DNA of 36,213 nucleotides from Thraustochytrium sp. TN22 (Eukaryota > Sar > Bigyra > Thraustochytrida > Thraustochytriidae). Location: positions 1 through 36,213 of the forward strand of contig JABLUY010000311.1 in NCBI GenBank assembly GCA_013306675.1, given 5' to 3'. Positions within the stretch are counted from its first letter, which is position 1, and each line of letters starts with the position of its first letter. Both the position numbers and the translations under genes were made by a program. Below, piece after piece: positions 1-8,757 of this stretch. The notes below the pieces were generated by a model. That model did no database searches and was not told the DNA's origin. It saw nothing but the letters and a program-made list of their open reading frames with translations.

Positions 1-548
1 CTAAACACCGCGTAAACACGGTCTAAACACGGCCAGCCTGTTTACCGGATGTGTGTCTGGCCCGGCCGACTCGGACCTACTACCCAAGGCCGCTATAGGC
101 CGTGGGGACACTGAGGCTCAGTACCTACCTCCAACTAGCTAGCTAGCTAGAGGTAGCGAGCGACTACAGCATCTCGAGCATCATGATCTTCATGGTGGTG
201 ACGTAGGCCATGCGGCCAGGGTGGCGAGGTCGCGACGCGGGGCATGGCGGCGAGAACCGCCACGCACGCATCGCAAGCCTTGGTAGATGCAGGCGGACCT
301 CGGTGGCTCCGAGTCGCTCACCGGTGGCCGGGGAAATGGCTCGGAGCGCGGTGCTGTGCGGCGCGTCCCGCACGGAGGATTGCACGGCGCGGACGGCGGT
401 CGGCCAAAGCGCGCCGGAGGAGTTGTAGGCGGCGCGCGCTGCGACGGCGAGGCGCGGGCAGGCCCCGGAGCAGACCCGCAATGCGCGTTCCGTGCACTGA
501 CAGCTGGAGCACCGACTGCTGGCTGGAGCCGAAAGCGAGGGCAAGACC
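1..548. other. Gene-free 5' edge, promoter region of the 549 gene
   Basis: No gene is supported here. The first 30 bases hold three direct copies of TAAACAC (positions 2, 13 and 24), spaced exactly 11 bp, followed by GTTTACC at about 40, which is an inverted variant. A (CTAG)4 microsatellite lies at 135-150. The remainder is GC-rich and presumably contains the promoter and 5' UTR of the plus-strand gene at 549. A short GC3-rich stretch on the minus strand ends in TAG at 164, but it cannot be extended into a convincing gene. Confidence 0.5.
135..150. repeat. (CTAG)4 microsatellite
   Basis: Four perfect copies of the palindromic tetranucleotide CTAG. The same (CTAG)4 run recurs at 16783-16798, just past the stop codon of the cofilin gene. 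Confidence 0.9.
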
Positions 549-1103
549 ATGATGGGAGCTGCGACGACGGCGGCGCGCGGCGGCCTGGGCGGCGCGCTGC
601 GGCCCGTGGTGGGCCTCGGCCTGGCCGGGGCCTGCGTGGTGGGGTACAGCAAGGCGTTCCATGCGGACCTTCTCGTGTCCTCCATGGAGCTCGCGCCGGC
701 GCTGCTCTTCGGCGTGGGCTACATGGTCCGCGACAAGCCGTGGGGCGTGCCATTCATGGCGGGCTCCGTCGCGCTCGGCGCCATGGGCTTTGTCACCTAC
801 CAGGCGCTGCGCGCACTGGACCCGCCGCCGCGTGCCGCAGCCGAGGCGGCTGACGCAAGTTCCGCCGTGAGGACGGCCGGCGGCATCCCGTACGACAAGC
901 TCGTGTACCTGGCGCCCATCCTCGTGGCGCCCATGGCACACAATTTGGTGACCATTGCGGGCGCGCAGTCCAGCTTTGCCAAGGCCAAGCCCTTTTTACT
1001 GGGTGCCGTGGCCGTCACCATGGGGGCCGTCATGCAGCGTGTCTACCTCATGGACGACGCTGGCATTGACAGCGGTCGCGCGATGTGGGGCGTGAAGCGC
1101 TAA
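549..1103 (+). CDS. Small multi-pass membrane protein, unknown function
   Basis: A 184-residue protein beginning at tandem ATGs (549 and 552); either could be used. Hydrophobic segments lie near residues 12-35, 44-60, 66-90, 118-140 and 147-168, so four or five membrane spans are likely. A polar linker with Pro and Ala (about 90-115) separates an N-terminal three-span half from a C-terminal two-span half. The segment GYSKAF followed by a Leu-rich LLFG stretch is faintly like the TMEM14 family, but the match is too weak to assign. The gene is convergent with the minus-strand gene that ends at 1277, with 173 bp between the stops. I do not recognise the family. Confidence 0.7.
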   Translation: MMGAATTAARGGLGGALRPVVGLGLAGACVVGYSKAFHADLLVSSMELAPALLFGVGYMVRDKPWGVPFMAGSVALGAMGFVTYQALRALDPPPRAAAEAADASSAVRTAGGIPYDKLVYLAPILVAPMAHNLVTIAGAQSSFAKAKPFLLGAVAVTMGAVMQRVYLMDDAGIDSGRAMWGVKR

Positions 1104-1276
1104 AACCGCTAACTTTGCTCACTCACAAGGCAATCAATGAAAAAGTGCCCGACCGCGGCGGTGGCGCCCGGCCAGCCAGCCTTTTGATTCTGATAAATTC
1201 ATGTAAGATGATGAACGTCCTCAATTCGCTCAGTCCTCCACTCTTTCCAGTCGTTCCTGTTTACTATTCGTAGGCT

Positions 1277-3289
1277 TCAGGGCCGATCCGGCGTCTTGGC
1301 GCGCGGGGAGCCATCGTGCAGGTTGCTCGAGGCGCGAGGGGAGAGGAGACGCGCGGTGCTGCCACGTGCAAGTCCGGCACCAATTCCGAGACTACGGCGC
1401 GTCGAGAGGCGCTTGGGCACGAGGAAGTTGGCCATGAGCGCGTCGTCGATGCGTCGGAAGAGCGGCTGCAGGCCTGCCCCATCGCCGGCCACCTGCTCGA
1501 GCTGACGCCGTAGTCGCTGCAAGAGAGCCGGGTCCGGCGATGCCTCGGCCAAGGCGGCCTCGGTGCGCACCTCGAGCCGCTGGCGTGCGAGCGCGGCACT
1601 CTCTTGCGTCAGCTCCATGCCCGCCGACACGCGCGAGGTCCAAAGCGAGAAGGCGCGCAGCTTGCTCAGGATGCGACGCTTGGTCGGGTTCATGAGCGCG
1701 AGCTCTTGGTCCGCGAGCCGCGACATGGCTGAGAGCCGCGGCATCTGGTTCTCCAAGGCGCGATGCGGGTACACGGAGGCCTCGCGGTGCGAGAGGACGG
1801 ACGCGTAGAGCACCTCCAGACACTCTGCGAGCGTGTGCTGGAAGATGGAGGAAGCCTCCGTCGCGCGCGCTTTCATGGCCTCCAGCCGCCTGCAGCGCAA
1901 GTACAGGTCGTGCACCGGATACAACGCCGCCGGCGTGAAACGGTGGCGTGCCAGGGCAGCCCGCGCCTCGTGCACCTCGGCGATCCAGGCGCGCGACCCG
2001 GCGTCCTGAAGCAACGCCCAGGCGAGTCGGCGCGCCGAGGCCGGCTTCTGGACACCGCTCAGGCGATCTGTGTAGCGTGCTGTGAGCGGCGCCGCAAAGC
2101 ACGCGAGCCCCAGCGCGCCGCAGTTGAGACCGATCAGCAACGGCGTCTGCACCGAGACCACGGCCAGCGCAGAGTGCACGCGCGCCGCAGAGAGCGACGC
2201 CAAATAGGTGTTCAGGAAGAATGCCCACGCGAAGATGGCGGCCTGGTGGTGTGCCACGCGCAGTGAGTACACGCGTCGTGCGCTCACCAGCACGCCCATG
2301 CAGCACGCGAGCATGCTCAGCGTTACCGACAGTTCTACGCTCCTGTGCGCCAGCGCCTCCGCCACTAGCACGAGGAGCGCCTTGGCGCACGCCACGCGCG
2401 TGCGCGCGTGCCCGTGCCCGGTCCGTGTCAGCGCTGCGATCCGCAGGTGGTCTAGTGCCCACTCCTCGTTCACATGCAAGAGCCACTCCACCTCCTTTTG
2501 AACCAGGTACCGCTCCTGCACGCTGTCCTTGGCGCTCACCACCAGCGACGCGGCGTGCTGAAACTGCCGCCGCAGCACGTAGAGGACCGCGAGCACGCCC
2601 GGCACGCCGACGAACCACGCACCATTTCGCGCTGCGTCACTCGCCAGCACCAAAGCCGGCACCAGGACCAGGTCGCCGGCTGCCAGCGCGCGGCACTCGG
2701 TCTCCACAGCACGGCCCAGCGGCAGGCGCCGCGCCACGAGCATGCGCCAGAGTCCGCCCAGGGTCGCCACGAGTAGCACCCACTCGGACCAATACGCGAC
2801 GAAGCTGAGCCCGGGCGCCACATCAAAGTGGGCCAGCGCCGTCCAGCCGTCCAAGTTGAAGGCCAGCACGAAGCTCGAAATGCGCAGCCAGAACGACGGC
2901 AGCTCCCAGCGTCGCTCCAGCCGCCACAGCACGCCCAGCACCTGCAGGTAGTCCGCCAGCACGAGCGCGACGGGCCAGGCCCAGGGCCGCAACGCAGCCT
3001 TGCGCGCGCGCCTGCCGTCCGCCCGCTGCCCGTCTCCGTGCTCTCCCCCCTGCCCCAGGCCCTCGTGACCTTCCTTGCCGCCGCCAAAGAACGGCGGCTC
3101 CAGCCAGCGTTTGGGCCGCGCCTTGCCGAGCTCCAGGTCGGCCGCCGAGGCGCCCTGGGCCGCCCCCGGGCCGGCGCGCCCCGCGTCCACCACCAGCGTG
3201 CCCTGCACCGCGCTCGCATCGCCCACCAGCACGGACCGGGGCACCACCTGCGCGCGGGACCTCGCCGCGGCGCCCTGCCGCCGCCACAT
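1277..3289 (-). CDS. Multi-pass membrane protein, unknown function
   Basis: A 670-residue reading frame from the first in-frame ATG (3289). The frame stays open upstream to a GTG at 3436, so the true N-terminus is uncertain and could lie in an unseen exon. A polar Gly/Ala-rich N-terminal region of about 95 residues is followed by seven or eight hydrophobic segments spread over about 300 residues, including ADYLQVLGVLWRL and SFWLRISSFVLAFNLDGW. A long cytosol-like C-terminal region rich in Arg, Ala and Leu helices follows. The YLQ...W...FW pattern around the first spans recalls large protist TRP-like and EGF-repeat membrane proteins, but there is no ankyrin, EGF or recognisable pore. Function unknown. 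It is divergent from the FAM210-like gene at 4060. Confidence 0.65.
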   Translation of the reverse strand: MWRRQGAAARSRAQVVPRSVLVGDASAVQGTLVVDAGRAGPGAAQGASAADLELGKARPKRWLEPPFFGGGKEGHEGLGQGGEHGDGQRADGRRARKAALRPWAWPVALVLADYLQVLGVLWRLERRWELPSFWLRISSFVLAFNLDGWTALAHFDVAPGLSFVAYWSEWVLLVATLGGLWRMLVARRLPLGRAVETECRALAAGDLVLVPALVLASDAARNGAWFVGVPGVLAVLYVLRRQFQHAASLVVSAKDSVQERYLVQKEVEWLLHVNEEWALDHLRIAALTRTGHGHARTRVACAKALLVLVAEALAHRSVELSVTLSMLACCMGVLVSARRVYSLRVAHHQAAIFAWAFFLNTYLASLSAARVHSALAVVSVQTPLLIGLNCGALGLACFAAPLTARYTDRLSGVQKPASARRLAWALLQDAGSRAWIAEVHEARAALARHRFTPAALYPVHDLYLRCRRLEAMKARATEASSIFQHTLAECLEVLYASVLSHREASVYPHRALENQMPRLSAMSRLADQELALMNPTKRRILSKLRAFSLWTSRVSAGMELTQESAALARQRLEVRTEAALAEASPDPALLQRLRRQLEQVAGDGAGLQPLFRRIDDALMANFLVPKRLSTRRSLGIGAGLARGSTARLLSPRASSNLHDGSPRAKTPDRP

Positions 3290-4059
3290 GACGCCGTCGC
3301 GCGCGCGCGCGTCCGCGCACGTCGCCTCCGCCGACCCTCGCCCCCAAGGTTTTGCCCCGCACGGCCACAGGCACGTGCAGGCCGGGCGGGCTATCCGTTG
3401 TCCGCGTCTCTTCACAGTCAGCGCGCGTCGGGTCACGGTGCCAGTGGCCGTAACGCCCCGCCGCCCGTTGCACCAACGTCGTGAAGCAAGGCCCTTGCTT
3501 TGGGGCGGGGCGAGTTGGGGGGGGGCAGCCTGCGCCGGGCCGGCCGCGCCGCGCCGGGGCGGGACGCGGCGCTGCGCCTCGGCCGGCGCCAGAACGCGCC
3601 GGGTGCCCCTCCCGCGCGCCTCGGCGCTCGCGGCAGCAGGCTGACCGAGCCCGGCGCAGTGGCTGCGCGGCGCGCGCGGGGGCGGAGAGGGACGCGCGGC
3701 GGCAGCGGCCGGGCCCGGCGGAGGCAGAGAGAGAGCACGGCGGCGCGCCGAGGCGCGCTGCGCTGCTGCCCCGCGCGGCCCGCCGGGCGCGTGGGACGCC
3801 GAGGTCCCGGCATTCGCGCCGCGGCCGCGGCGCTCGTCGAACGAGGATCACCGGCCGGCGCCAAGGCCCGCTCCGACCGCTCGCGCGCGCGGCCGTGCGC
3901 GCGCAGGGGCGCGCAGCGCGCAGCGCGCCCTCCGCCCTCGCTCCGCGCGCCTCTGCGGCCTCTCACCGGCGAGCGAGGAGCCGCGTGGAGCTGGAGGAGC
4001 TAGGCTCGGGCTACTACTAGTAGCTGGAGAAAGGGAGAGAGAGAGCGATCACGACGACC
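3290..4059. promoter_or_regulatory. Shared GC-rich divergent promoter region
   Basis: About 770 bp between the ATG of the minus-strand membrane protein (3289) and the FAM210-like ATG (4060). It is very rich in CG dinucleotides (CGCGCG runs around 3300 and 3890). Frames are open on both strands because stop codons are rare at this composition, and none looks coding. A purine run GAGAGAGAG lies at about 4034-4045, just before the FAM210-like start. No clear TATA box. Confidence 0.4.
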
Positions 4060-4971
4060 ATGTTGCTGACGAGCCTGCGCGGCGCGGCCGCGGCGGCGCT
4101 GCGGCAGCACGCGCGGCGGGCGCGGCCGCCGACGGGCGCGCGGGTCGAGGCCGGCGAGTTGACTCGGTCCGTGGCGTGGCAGGCGCGCCCGTGCTGGACG
4201 CGACCGGCCGGCAGGGCGTGGCTCTCCGTGGACGGGAAGCGGCGCGAGCCTCACGGCGGCGATGAGGATGAGGACAAGCATAAGGACGCCATCAAGCGCC
4301 CCCAGGGCGTCAACGTGGACGGCAAGAAGACGCTGGCAGACGGCGCGCAGTCTGTGACGGAGAACGCGAAGCGCATCGTGGATGATATGCGCGACGCTAG
4401 CAGCTCGTACGCGACCGGGGTGCGCGGCCACGCCAGGACTGTGGCCTCGTCCATGGCCGACAGCGCGCAGTCCGTCGCGGACGGCGCGCAGGTCGTCGCG
4501 GACCATGCCAAGTCGCTGGCGGACAAGACGCGCGTGGGCGCCGAGGTCATGTCGAAGCGCATGGACGCTGCCAATAAGGTGGCCATGGAACGCGCGCAGG
4601 ACGTACGCGATGAGGCGCAGGCCGCCATCGACAAGGTGCCCGTCAGCAAGATCAAGGCGCTGCTGCGCGACTACGGCCCCGTCGCGATTGCCACCTACGG
4701 CGGCATCTACGTTGCCACGCTTGGGCTTATGTTTGGCCTGGTCTCTGCCGACGTTATCGGCGCCGGCGACGCCATCTCGCTGCTCAAGAAGACTGGCCTC
4801 AACAACTTCGTCGACATGGACGCCATCGATCCCCGCGCTGGTAATTTCGCGGTCGCCTGGATTCTCACCAAATTCACCGAGCCGCCGCGCTTGCTGCTCG
4901 CCGTCGCCGTGACGCCCACCATTGCGCGCCGCGTCGGCTGGGTCGCCAAGGTTTCTCCGCCCTCATCATAA
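4060..4971 (+). CDS. FAM210-type (DUF1279) mitochondrial protein with amphipathic repeats
   Basis: 303 residues; the start is in a good context (ACGACCATG). Residues 1-55 are rich in Arg and Ala without acidic residues until 30, as in a mitochondrial targeting peptide. Residues 88-190 form a continuous Ala-rich amphipathic helix of roughly 11-residue repeats (ADGAQSV, ADSAQSVADGAQVVADHAKSL) resembling group-3 LEA or apolipoprotein helices. Residues about 198-295 match the DUF1279 domain of FAM210A/B: LLRDYGPVAIATYGG, a membrane span, and a second hydrophobic segment near 272-287. FAM210 proteins act in the mitochondrial inner membrane and affect mitochondrial translation in animals. The family assignment is from conserved motifs; the role of the helical region is inference. 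Confidence 0.85.
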   Translation: MLLTSLRGAAAAALRQHARRARPPTGARVEAGELTRSVAWQARPCWTRPAGRAWLSVDGKRREPHGGDEDEDKHKDAIKRPQGVNVDGKKTLADGAQSVTENAKRIVDDMRDASSSYATGVRGHARTVASSMADSAQSVADGAQVVADHAKSLADKTRVGAEVMSKRMDAANKVAMERAQDVRDEAQAAIDKVPVSKIKALLRDYGPVAIATYGGIYVATLGLMFGLVSADVIGAGDAISLLKKTGLNNFVDMDAIDPRAGNFAVAWILTKFTEPPRLLLAVAVTPTIARRVGWVAKVSPPSS

Positions 4972-5155
4972 TGGCAGCGCGCGGGCTGACTGTGAGGCAT
5001 TGATCTTCTCTTTGGCTTCTTCTCTCTCTCTTTTTCTCGCTTGCTTGCCTTTGGACTTGCATCGAACGCGCATTTTGGGGCAGCAGGCCAACAGCAGCGC
5101 AAACACGAAATCGTGGACAGCGACCCAGCCGTCTCCCGCCGGCAGCCCTACGAGG

Positions 5156-6544
5156 ATGGAGGCGCGGCGGGATGGAGGAGGCGCGGCGCGCGGCGCGCAC
5201 GGCGCGGGCGGTGGCCATTTCGGCGATCTGATGGGCCGCGGCCAGACCTTTGGCGCTGCGCAGCAGCAGCAGGAGCAGCAGCGGCAACTACAGCATGGGA
5301 ACATGCGTGACGCGCAGCAGCCGGCGCAGCCGCAGCCGACGCAGCAGGCGCAGCAGGCGCTGCAGACACTGCCGGCGCAAGAGAAAGAGCAGACGCAGAC
5401 GCAGACGCAGCTGCCGCTGCCGCAGCAACAGGAGTACAAGGGTCTGCAGCGCAGTTGCGCGTCGGGCGCCGGCTCGCCCTTTTTGCCGGTTGCAGCGGCG
5501 CAGGCGCTGTCGCCGCTGGAGCGCATTCTGGCGACCGCGAACGGCAATCTGCAGCGCATCGTAAGCAGCTGGTGCAACCGTAGCGTCAGTGTCAAGGTGC
5601 TGGAGAATGAGGTGGACTCCGCGCGGTCCTCCAAGGACTGCGTGGTCTATGTGCGGAGCGTGGAGCTCTGCTGTGAGGACCGCGCCTTCGGCCATGCCGA
5701 CAGCACAGTGACGCTGCGCAGCCCGCGGCTCGTGGAGGCTGTCAGCTCGCGCGGTGTGGGCATTGGCCAGCTCTTCCGCCAGTTCGACCTGCTGCCGGCC
5801 TTCGAGCTCTGCGACGTCACAGCCAAGGGCGAGGGCGGCCTGCGCAGAACCTACACGCTCGCCGCGGAGGGCATCTTGTGCGAGATCACCGAGGTGCTCG
5901 ACGCCCGCTCTCTGCCCCCGCCCGAGCGCCCCGAGGAGCCCGCGCAGGTGCCGCTCGCCTCGGAACCCAGGAACGCGGTCACCGAGGTCGAGGACGCAGC
6001 GAAGCGTGTTCCGAACCACTATGGCGACCTCATGGCCGGCACGAGCACCTCAGTGAATGTCCACGACGGCCGCTTCGCCCCCTTTGAGCGCGTGTTGCTA
6101 ACTGCGAACGGCAACGTGCAGCGCCTGCTCTCGAGTTTCCTAAACGAGCCCGTTCAGGTGGTGGTTTTGCAGGCCGGCCAGCGCGATGCCGAGCCCACGG
6201 AGCCCGCGGCGGGTGCGCAGGCCAGCTACCGCCGCCATGCGCAGCTCTGCGCCTCTGACGACCGCGTGCTGTGCGATGCGACTAGCCTGGTGCAGGTCTA
6301 CTCCAAGGAGCTGGCCGGCCGGATCGCGGCTGGTGAAACAGACCTGGGCGCGGTCTTTGGCGCGCCTGGTACGCCCGACGCGCGTATGCCACACTTCGAG
6401 TTGCTCTCCACGAGCCGACTCGACGACGCCACGCAAGACGGCTTCCTGCTTGCTCGGCGCTACCGTCTCAGCACGGATGACGTAGCGGTGGTGGTGCAGG
6501 AGCGCTTCCACGCCTGCCTCTTCGAAAACGACGTCTTCGTCTAG
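5156..6544 (+). CDS. Tandem chorismate-lyase-like (UbiC/DUF98 fold) protein
   Basis: 462 residues from ATG 5156; the frame is open upstream but overlaps the end of the FAM210-like gene, so that extension is unlikely. Two homologous domains (about 118-250 and 308-457) each begin with ER(I/V)L(A/L)TANGN(L/V)QR and end in a strand holding a Glu (TEVLDA; QERFHACLF). The second aligns by eye with E. coli UbiC (YRRHAQLC against YWLREILLC; LARRYRL against WGRRSRL). UbiC's catalytic Arg and Glu correspond to R167/E246 in domain 1 and R360/E449 in domain 2. A motif H(F/Y)GDLM precedes both domains. In the first copy a Gln-rich stretch (35-95) separates it from the core. No targeting peptide is evident. 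UbiC converts chorismate to 4-hydroxybenzoate and pyruvate; whether this protein does is unknown. Confidence 0.75.
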   Translation: MEARRDGGGAARGAHGAGGGHFGDLMGRGQTFGAAQQQQEQQRQLQHGNMRDAQQPAQPQPTQQAQQALQTLPAQEKEQTQTQTQLPLPQQQEYKGLQRSCASGAGSPFLPVAAAQALSPLERILATANGNLQRIVSSWCNRSVSVKVLENEVDSARSSKDCVVYVRSVELCCEDRAFGHADSTVTLRSPRLVEAVSSRGVGIGQLFRQFDLLPAFELCDVTAKGEGGLRRTYTLAAEGILCEITEVLDARSLPPPERPEEPAQVPLASEPRNAVTEVEDAAKRVPNHYGDLMAGTSTSVNVHDGRFAPFERVLLTANGNVQRLLSSFLNEPVQVVVLQAGQRDAEPTEPAAGAQASYRRHAQLCASDDRVLCDATSLVQVYSKELAGRIAAGETDLGAVFGAPGTPDARMPHFELLSTSRLDDATQDGFLLARRYRLSTDDVAVVVQERFHACLFENDVFV

Positions 6545-6886
6545 GCCCACAGCCTGTATATACCTTACAGACAATGTCATGTGACTGTTATCCCGCACTG
6601 CCGTGACGTCCATCCTGCCAATGAGGCAGAGTCGAGCAGCCAAAAAAAAACAAACTTAGACATTTTCGTCCCGAGCTCACCGTATACACAAGCAAGCAAG
6701 CAAGCAAGCAAGCAGGCAAGCAAGCAAGCAAGCAAGCAAGACGCGCAATCAACGCGGTGGAATAAGAACATCTGTGAACTGGTATAAAGGTCAAAGCGTG
6801 CGTGCGATGAACAGAAAGACGGCGAGCAAGCCGGAAGGTTCGAGACCGTGGGGCTGCTCGCACGCTCGCCGATCGCAGCGCCGATT
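6545..6886. other. Convergent 3' intergenic region
   Basis: 342 bp between the stops of the UbiC-like gene (+) and the RING gene (-). It is less GC-rich than the surrounding coding DNA and holds an A9 run near 6642 and the (AAGC)n microsatellite. No gene seen. It presumably supplies 3' UTRs and polyadenylation sites for both genes. Confidence 0.6.
6690..6740. repeat. (AAGC)n tetranucleotide repeat
   Basis: About 12.5 copies of AAGC with a single interruption (GCAGGC near 6713). It lies between two convergent 3' ends. Confidence 0.95.
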
Positions 6887-7927
6887 TTAGCGCAGCCGGA
6901 AGAACCGGCGCGAAAGGCTGCGGCCATTACGGCTGCTGGAGCCACCATTGCCGCGAGAGGTGCGCGAGTCGCCGCGCGAGTCGCCGCGCGGGTCGCGCGG
7001 CGTCCGGAGCACGCCAGCCGAGAATAATCCACGCGGCATGGACCGGCGGATTGCGGAGCCGCGCGCCTGTTGGCGGGCGGCCGCAGCGCGGCCCGCCGCG
7101 TCCTCGGAGTCCTCGTCCTCGTCCTCCACCGGCAGTTCGTGCCGGCACGTCGGGCAGGTGTGGTGCTCCTGCAGCCAGGGCTTGATGCATTCCTCGTGGA
7201 AGCGGTGCTTGCAAGGCAGCTCTACGAACTCGCTATCGAGCGCAATCTCGTCCTGACACACGACGCACTCGGTGTCGCCGTGCTGCTGCTCGCGCTGCGT
7301 CATGATGCGCCGCGGCATGGCGTCCACGGCCGCCCTGGACGTTGGCGAGGGCCCGCCGCTCGACTGCGCGCCGAGGAGCGCCGCCAGAAGTCGTTCGAAG
7401 TGGGCGGGACTCCGCGCGTAATCGCTCGGGTTCCCGACGCCAGGCGGGCCGCGCAGGATCACGAAGGGCGGCGGCCCGGGTTCGGGCTCGCCCCTCGTGC
7501 GCTGAAGGACGCGCGGCACCGGGGCGGGTTCCGCGGCGCCTCGGCGAGCTAGTAATCGTCTGATCACGTCATGTAAATCGGGCGTCTCGTCATCATCGTC
7601 ACCGTCGCCGTCGCCGTCACCGCTCGCGCTGCGCCTCAGGTCGTCCCGCCGCGCATCCTCGTCCTCGTCCTCGTCGTCCTCCATCAGGAACGGTCCGCCG
7701 CGGAAGCCACCGCCAAACAGCAGGTCAAACGGCGACAGCGGCCTGCTCACAGGCTGCAGCTCCTCCACAAAGGCCCCGTTGCACTGCTGGCACGTGACCT
7801 CGCCCGATTCCGCATCGTGCACGACCGTCACTCTCTGCATGCACTGGTGGCAAAAGTACGGCTGCTGCTGCGGCGAGCCCCCCTGCCCTTGCGCCTGTTG
7901 CCGCCTCGACTGCGACCACCTGTTCAT
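6887..7927 (-). CDS. RING-H2 E3 ubiquitin ligase, RNF126/RNF115 type
   Basis: 346 residues. An N-terminal zinc ribbon (C26, C29, C46, C49 in FCHQCM...VTCQQCNGAFVEEL) is followed by an acidic disordered region (82-120, poly-Asp/Gly), a Pro-rich part, and a RING-H2 finger at 221-262 with the full ligand set C221, C224, C239, H241, H244, C247, C258, C261. A basic Ser/Arg-rich tail ends in SRRFFRLR. The ribbon plus RING-H2 order is that of the vertebrate RNF126/RNF115 ligases and related plant RING proteins. RNF126's ribbon binds BAG6 and ubiquilin-type UBLs in the cytosolic quality control of mislocalised membrane proteins. By homology this is an E3 acting with an E2; its substrates are unknown. 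The UBL-containing gene at 9325-11205 lies close by. Confidence 0.9.
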   Translation of the reverse strand: MNRWSQSRRQQAQGQGGSPQQQPYFCHQCMQRVTVVHDAESGEVTCQQCNGAFVEELQPVSRPLSPFDLLFGGGFRGGPFLMEDDEDEDEDARRDDLRRSASGDGDGDGDDDDETPDLHDVIRRLLARRGAAEPAPVPRVLQRTRGEPEPGPPPFVILRGPPGVGNPSDYARSPAHFERLLAALLGAQSSGGPSPTSRAAVDAMPRRIMTQREQQHGDTECVVCQDEIALDSEFVELPCKHRFHEECIKPWLQEHHTCPTCRHELPVEDEDEDSEDAAGRAAAARQQARGSAIRRSMPRGLFSAGVLRTPRDPRGDSRGDSRTSRGNGGSSSRNGRSLSRRFFRLR

Positions 7928-8246
7928 CCTGCCGCGCGCGCCCGCCGGTCACGCTCTCCGCTCGCCGCCTTTTCCTCGGCGTCCGAGGGGGACAGGCGAC
8001 GCCTCCTCCAGCACTCGCACTCTCCGCCGCGTAGGCCGGCAGCGCGGCGCCGTCTGCCGCGCCGGCGCGCCTCCCGCCGCTCTCCCCGCCGCCCCCCCGC
8101 GCGCCGCGCTCCTCTCCTCGCGCGGCGGCCGCGCGCCGCCCGCTCTCCTGGCGCTCCTCGTTCTCGCGAACGCGCCCTGCCGGCCCCGCCCGCGCCCCGC
8201 GCCCCGCCGCGCGCCGCCCCGAGCCAGGGGCGCCGCGCGCAAGCCG

Positions 8247-8279
<33 letters not shown>

Positions 8280-8757
8280 GCCGCGCCGCGCCGCCGCCGC
8301 CGCCGCGCCGCGCCGCGCCGCGCCGCGCCGCGCCGCGCTCGGAGAAGCGAGTCTGCCGCGCGCGCTCCGGGTCGCGAGCCAAGCGGAAAGGCCTGATGAG
8401 CTCAGTGTCTGAAGAAGGCCTGCCTGCATGATGCCAGTGGGCCTGCCTGCCTGCCTGTGTGCGTGCAGGGCTGGGCTGCAACAGGGCCGCGGCAGGCTGC
8501 TCCGCTTGGCCTCGGTCGAGTCGGGGTTCTTTCTCTCTCCGCGGAGGCCGGCTCCTGCGCGCTCCCGCCGCGCTCCCGGCCGGCCCGCCAGCGCTGCAGC
8601 CCGCCGCCGGCCCTCGCCGGCGACCGACCTCCGTGGCGAGCCCGCGGCGCGGCTCGTCCTGACGGATGGCGAGGCATGGCGGCGCCTGATGAGAGCGAGA
8701 TGAAGAAGGTGCACCGGTCTGGCCGCGAGGCAGTACGAGGACGCCGGGCAGCGCAGG
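7928..8757. promoter_or_regulatory. Shared divergent promoter region with GC repeats
   Basis: 830 bp between the ATG of the RING gene (-) and the ATG of the small membrane-protein gene (+). It holds (GCGCCC)n at about 8247-8280 and (CCGCG)n at about 8281-8339, which make long false reading frames on both strands, then CCTGCCTGCCTG at about 8440-8457. No coding evidence. Confidence 0.5.
8247..8339. repeat. (GCGCCC)n and (CCGCG)n GC-only repeats
   Basis: About five units of GCGCCC followed by an imperfect array of CCGCG. The tract is composed only of G and C over more than 90 bp. Alternating CG runs like these can adopt non-B DNA forms. Confidence 0.85.

Noticed and set aside
164-300. Minus-strand stretch reading MAYVTTMKIMMLEML before TAG at 164, with GC-ending codons
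   Set aside because: Only about 15 codons look coding. The frame above them is Arg/Pro/Ser low complexity and overlaps the plus-strand gene, and no acceptor site gives a sensible exon.
6830-6850. GGTTCGAGACC resembling a tRNA B box
   Set aside because: The flanking bases do not form a T stem and there is no A box at the right distance.
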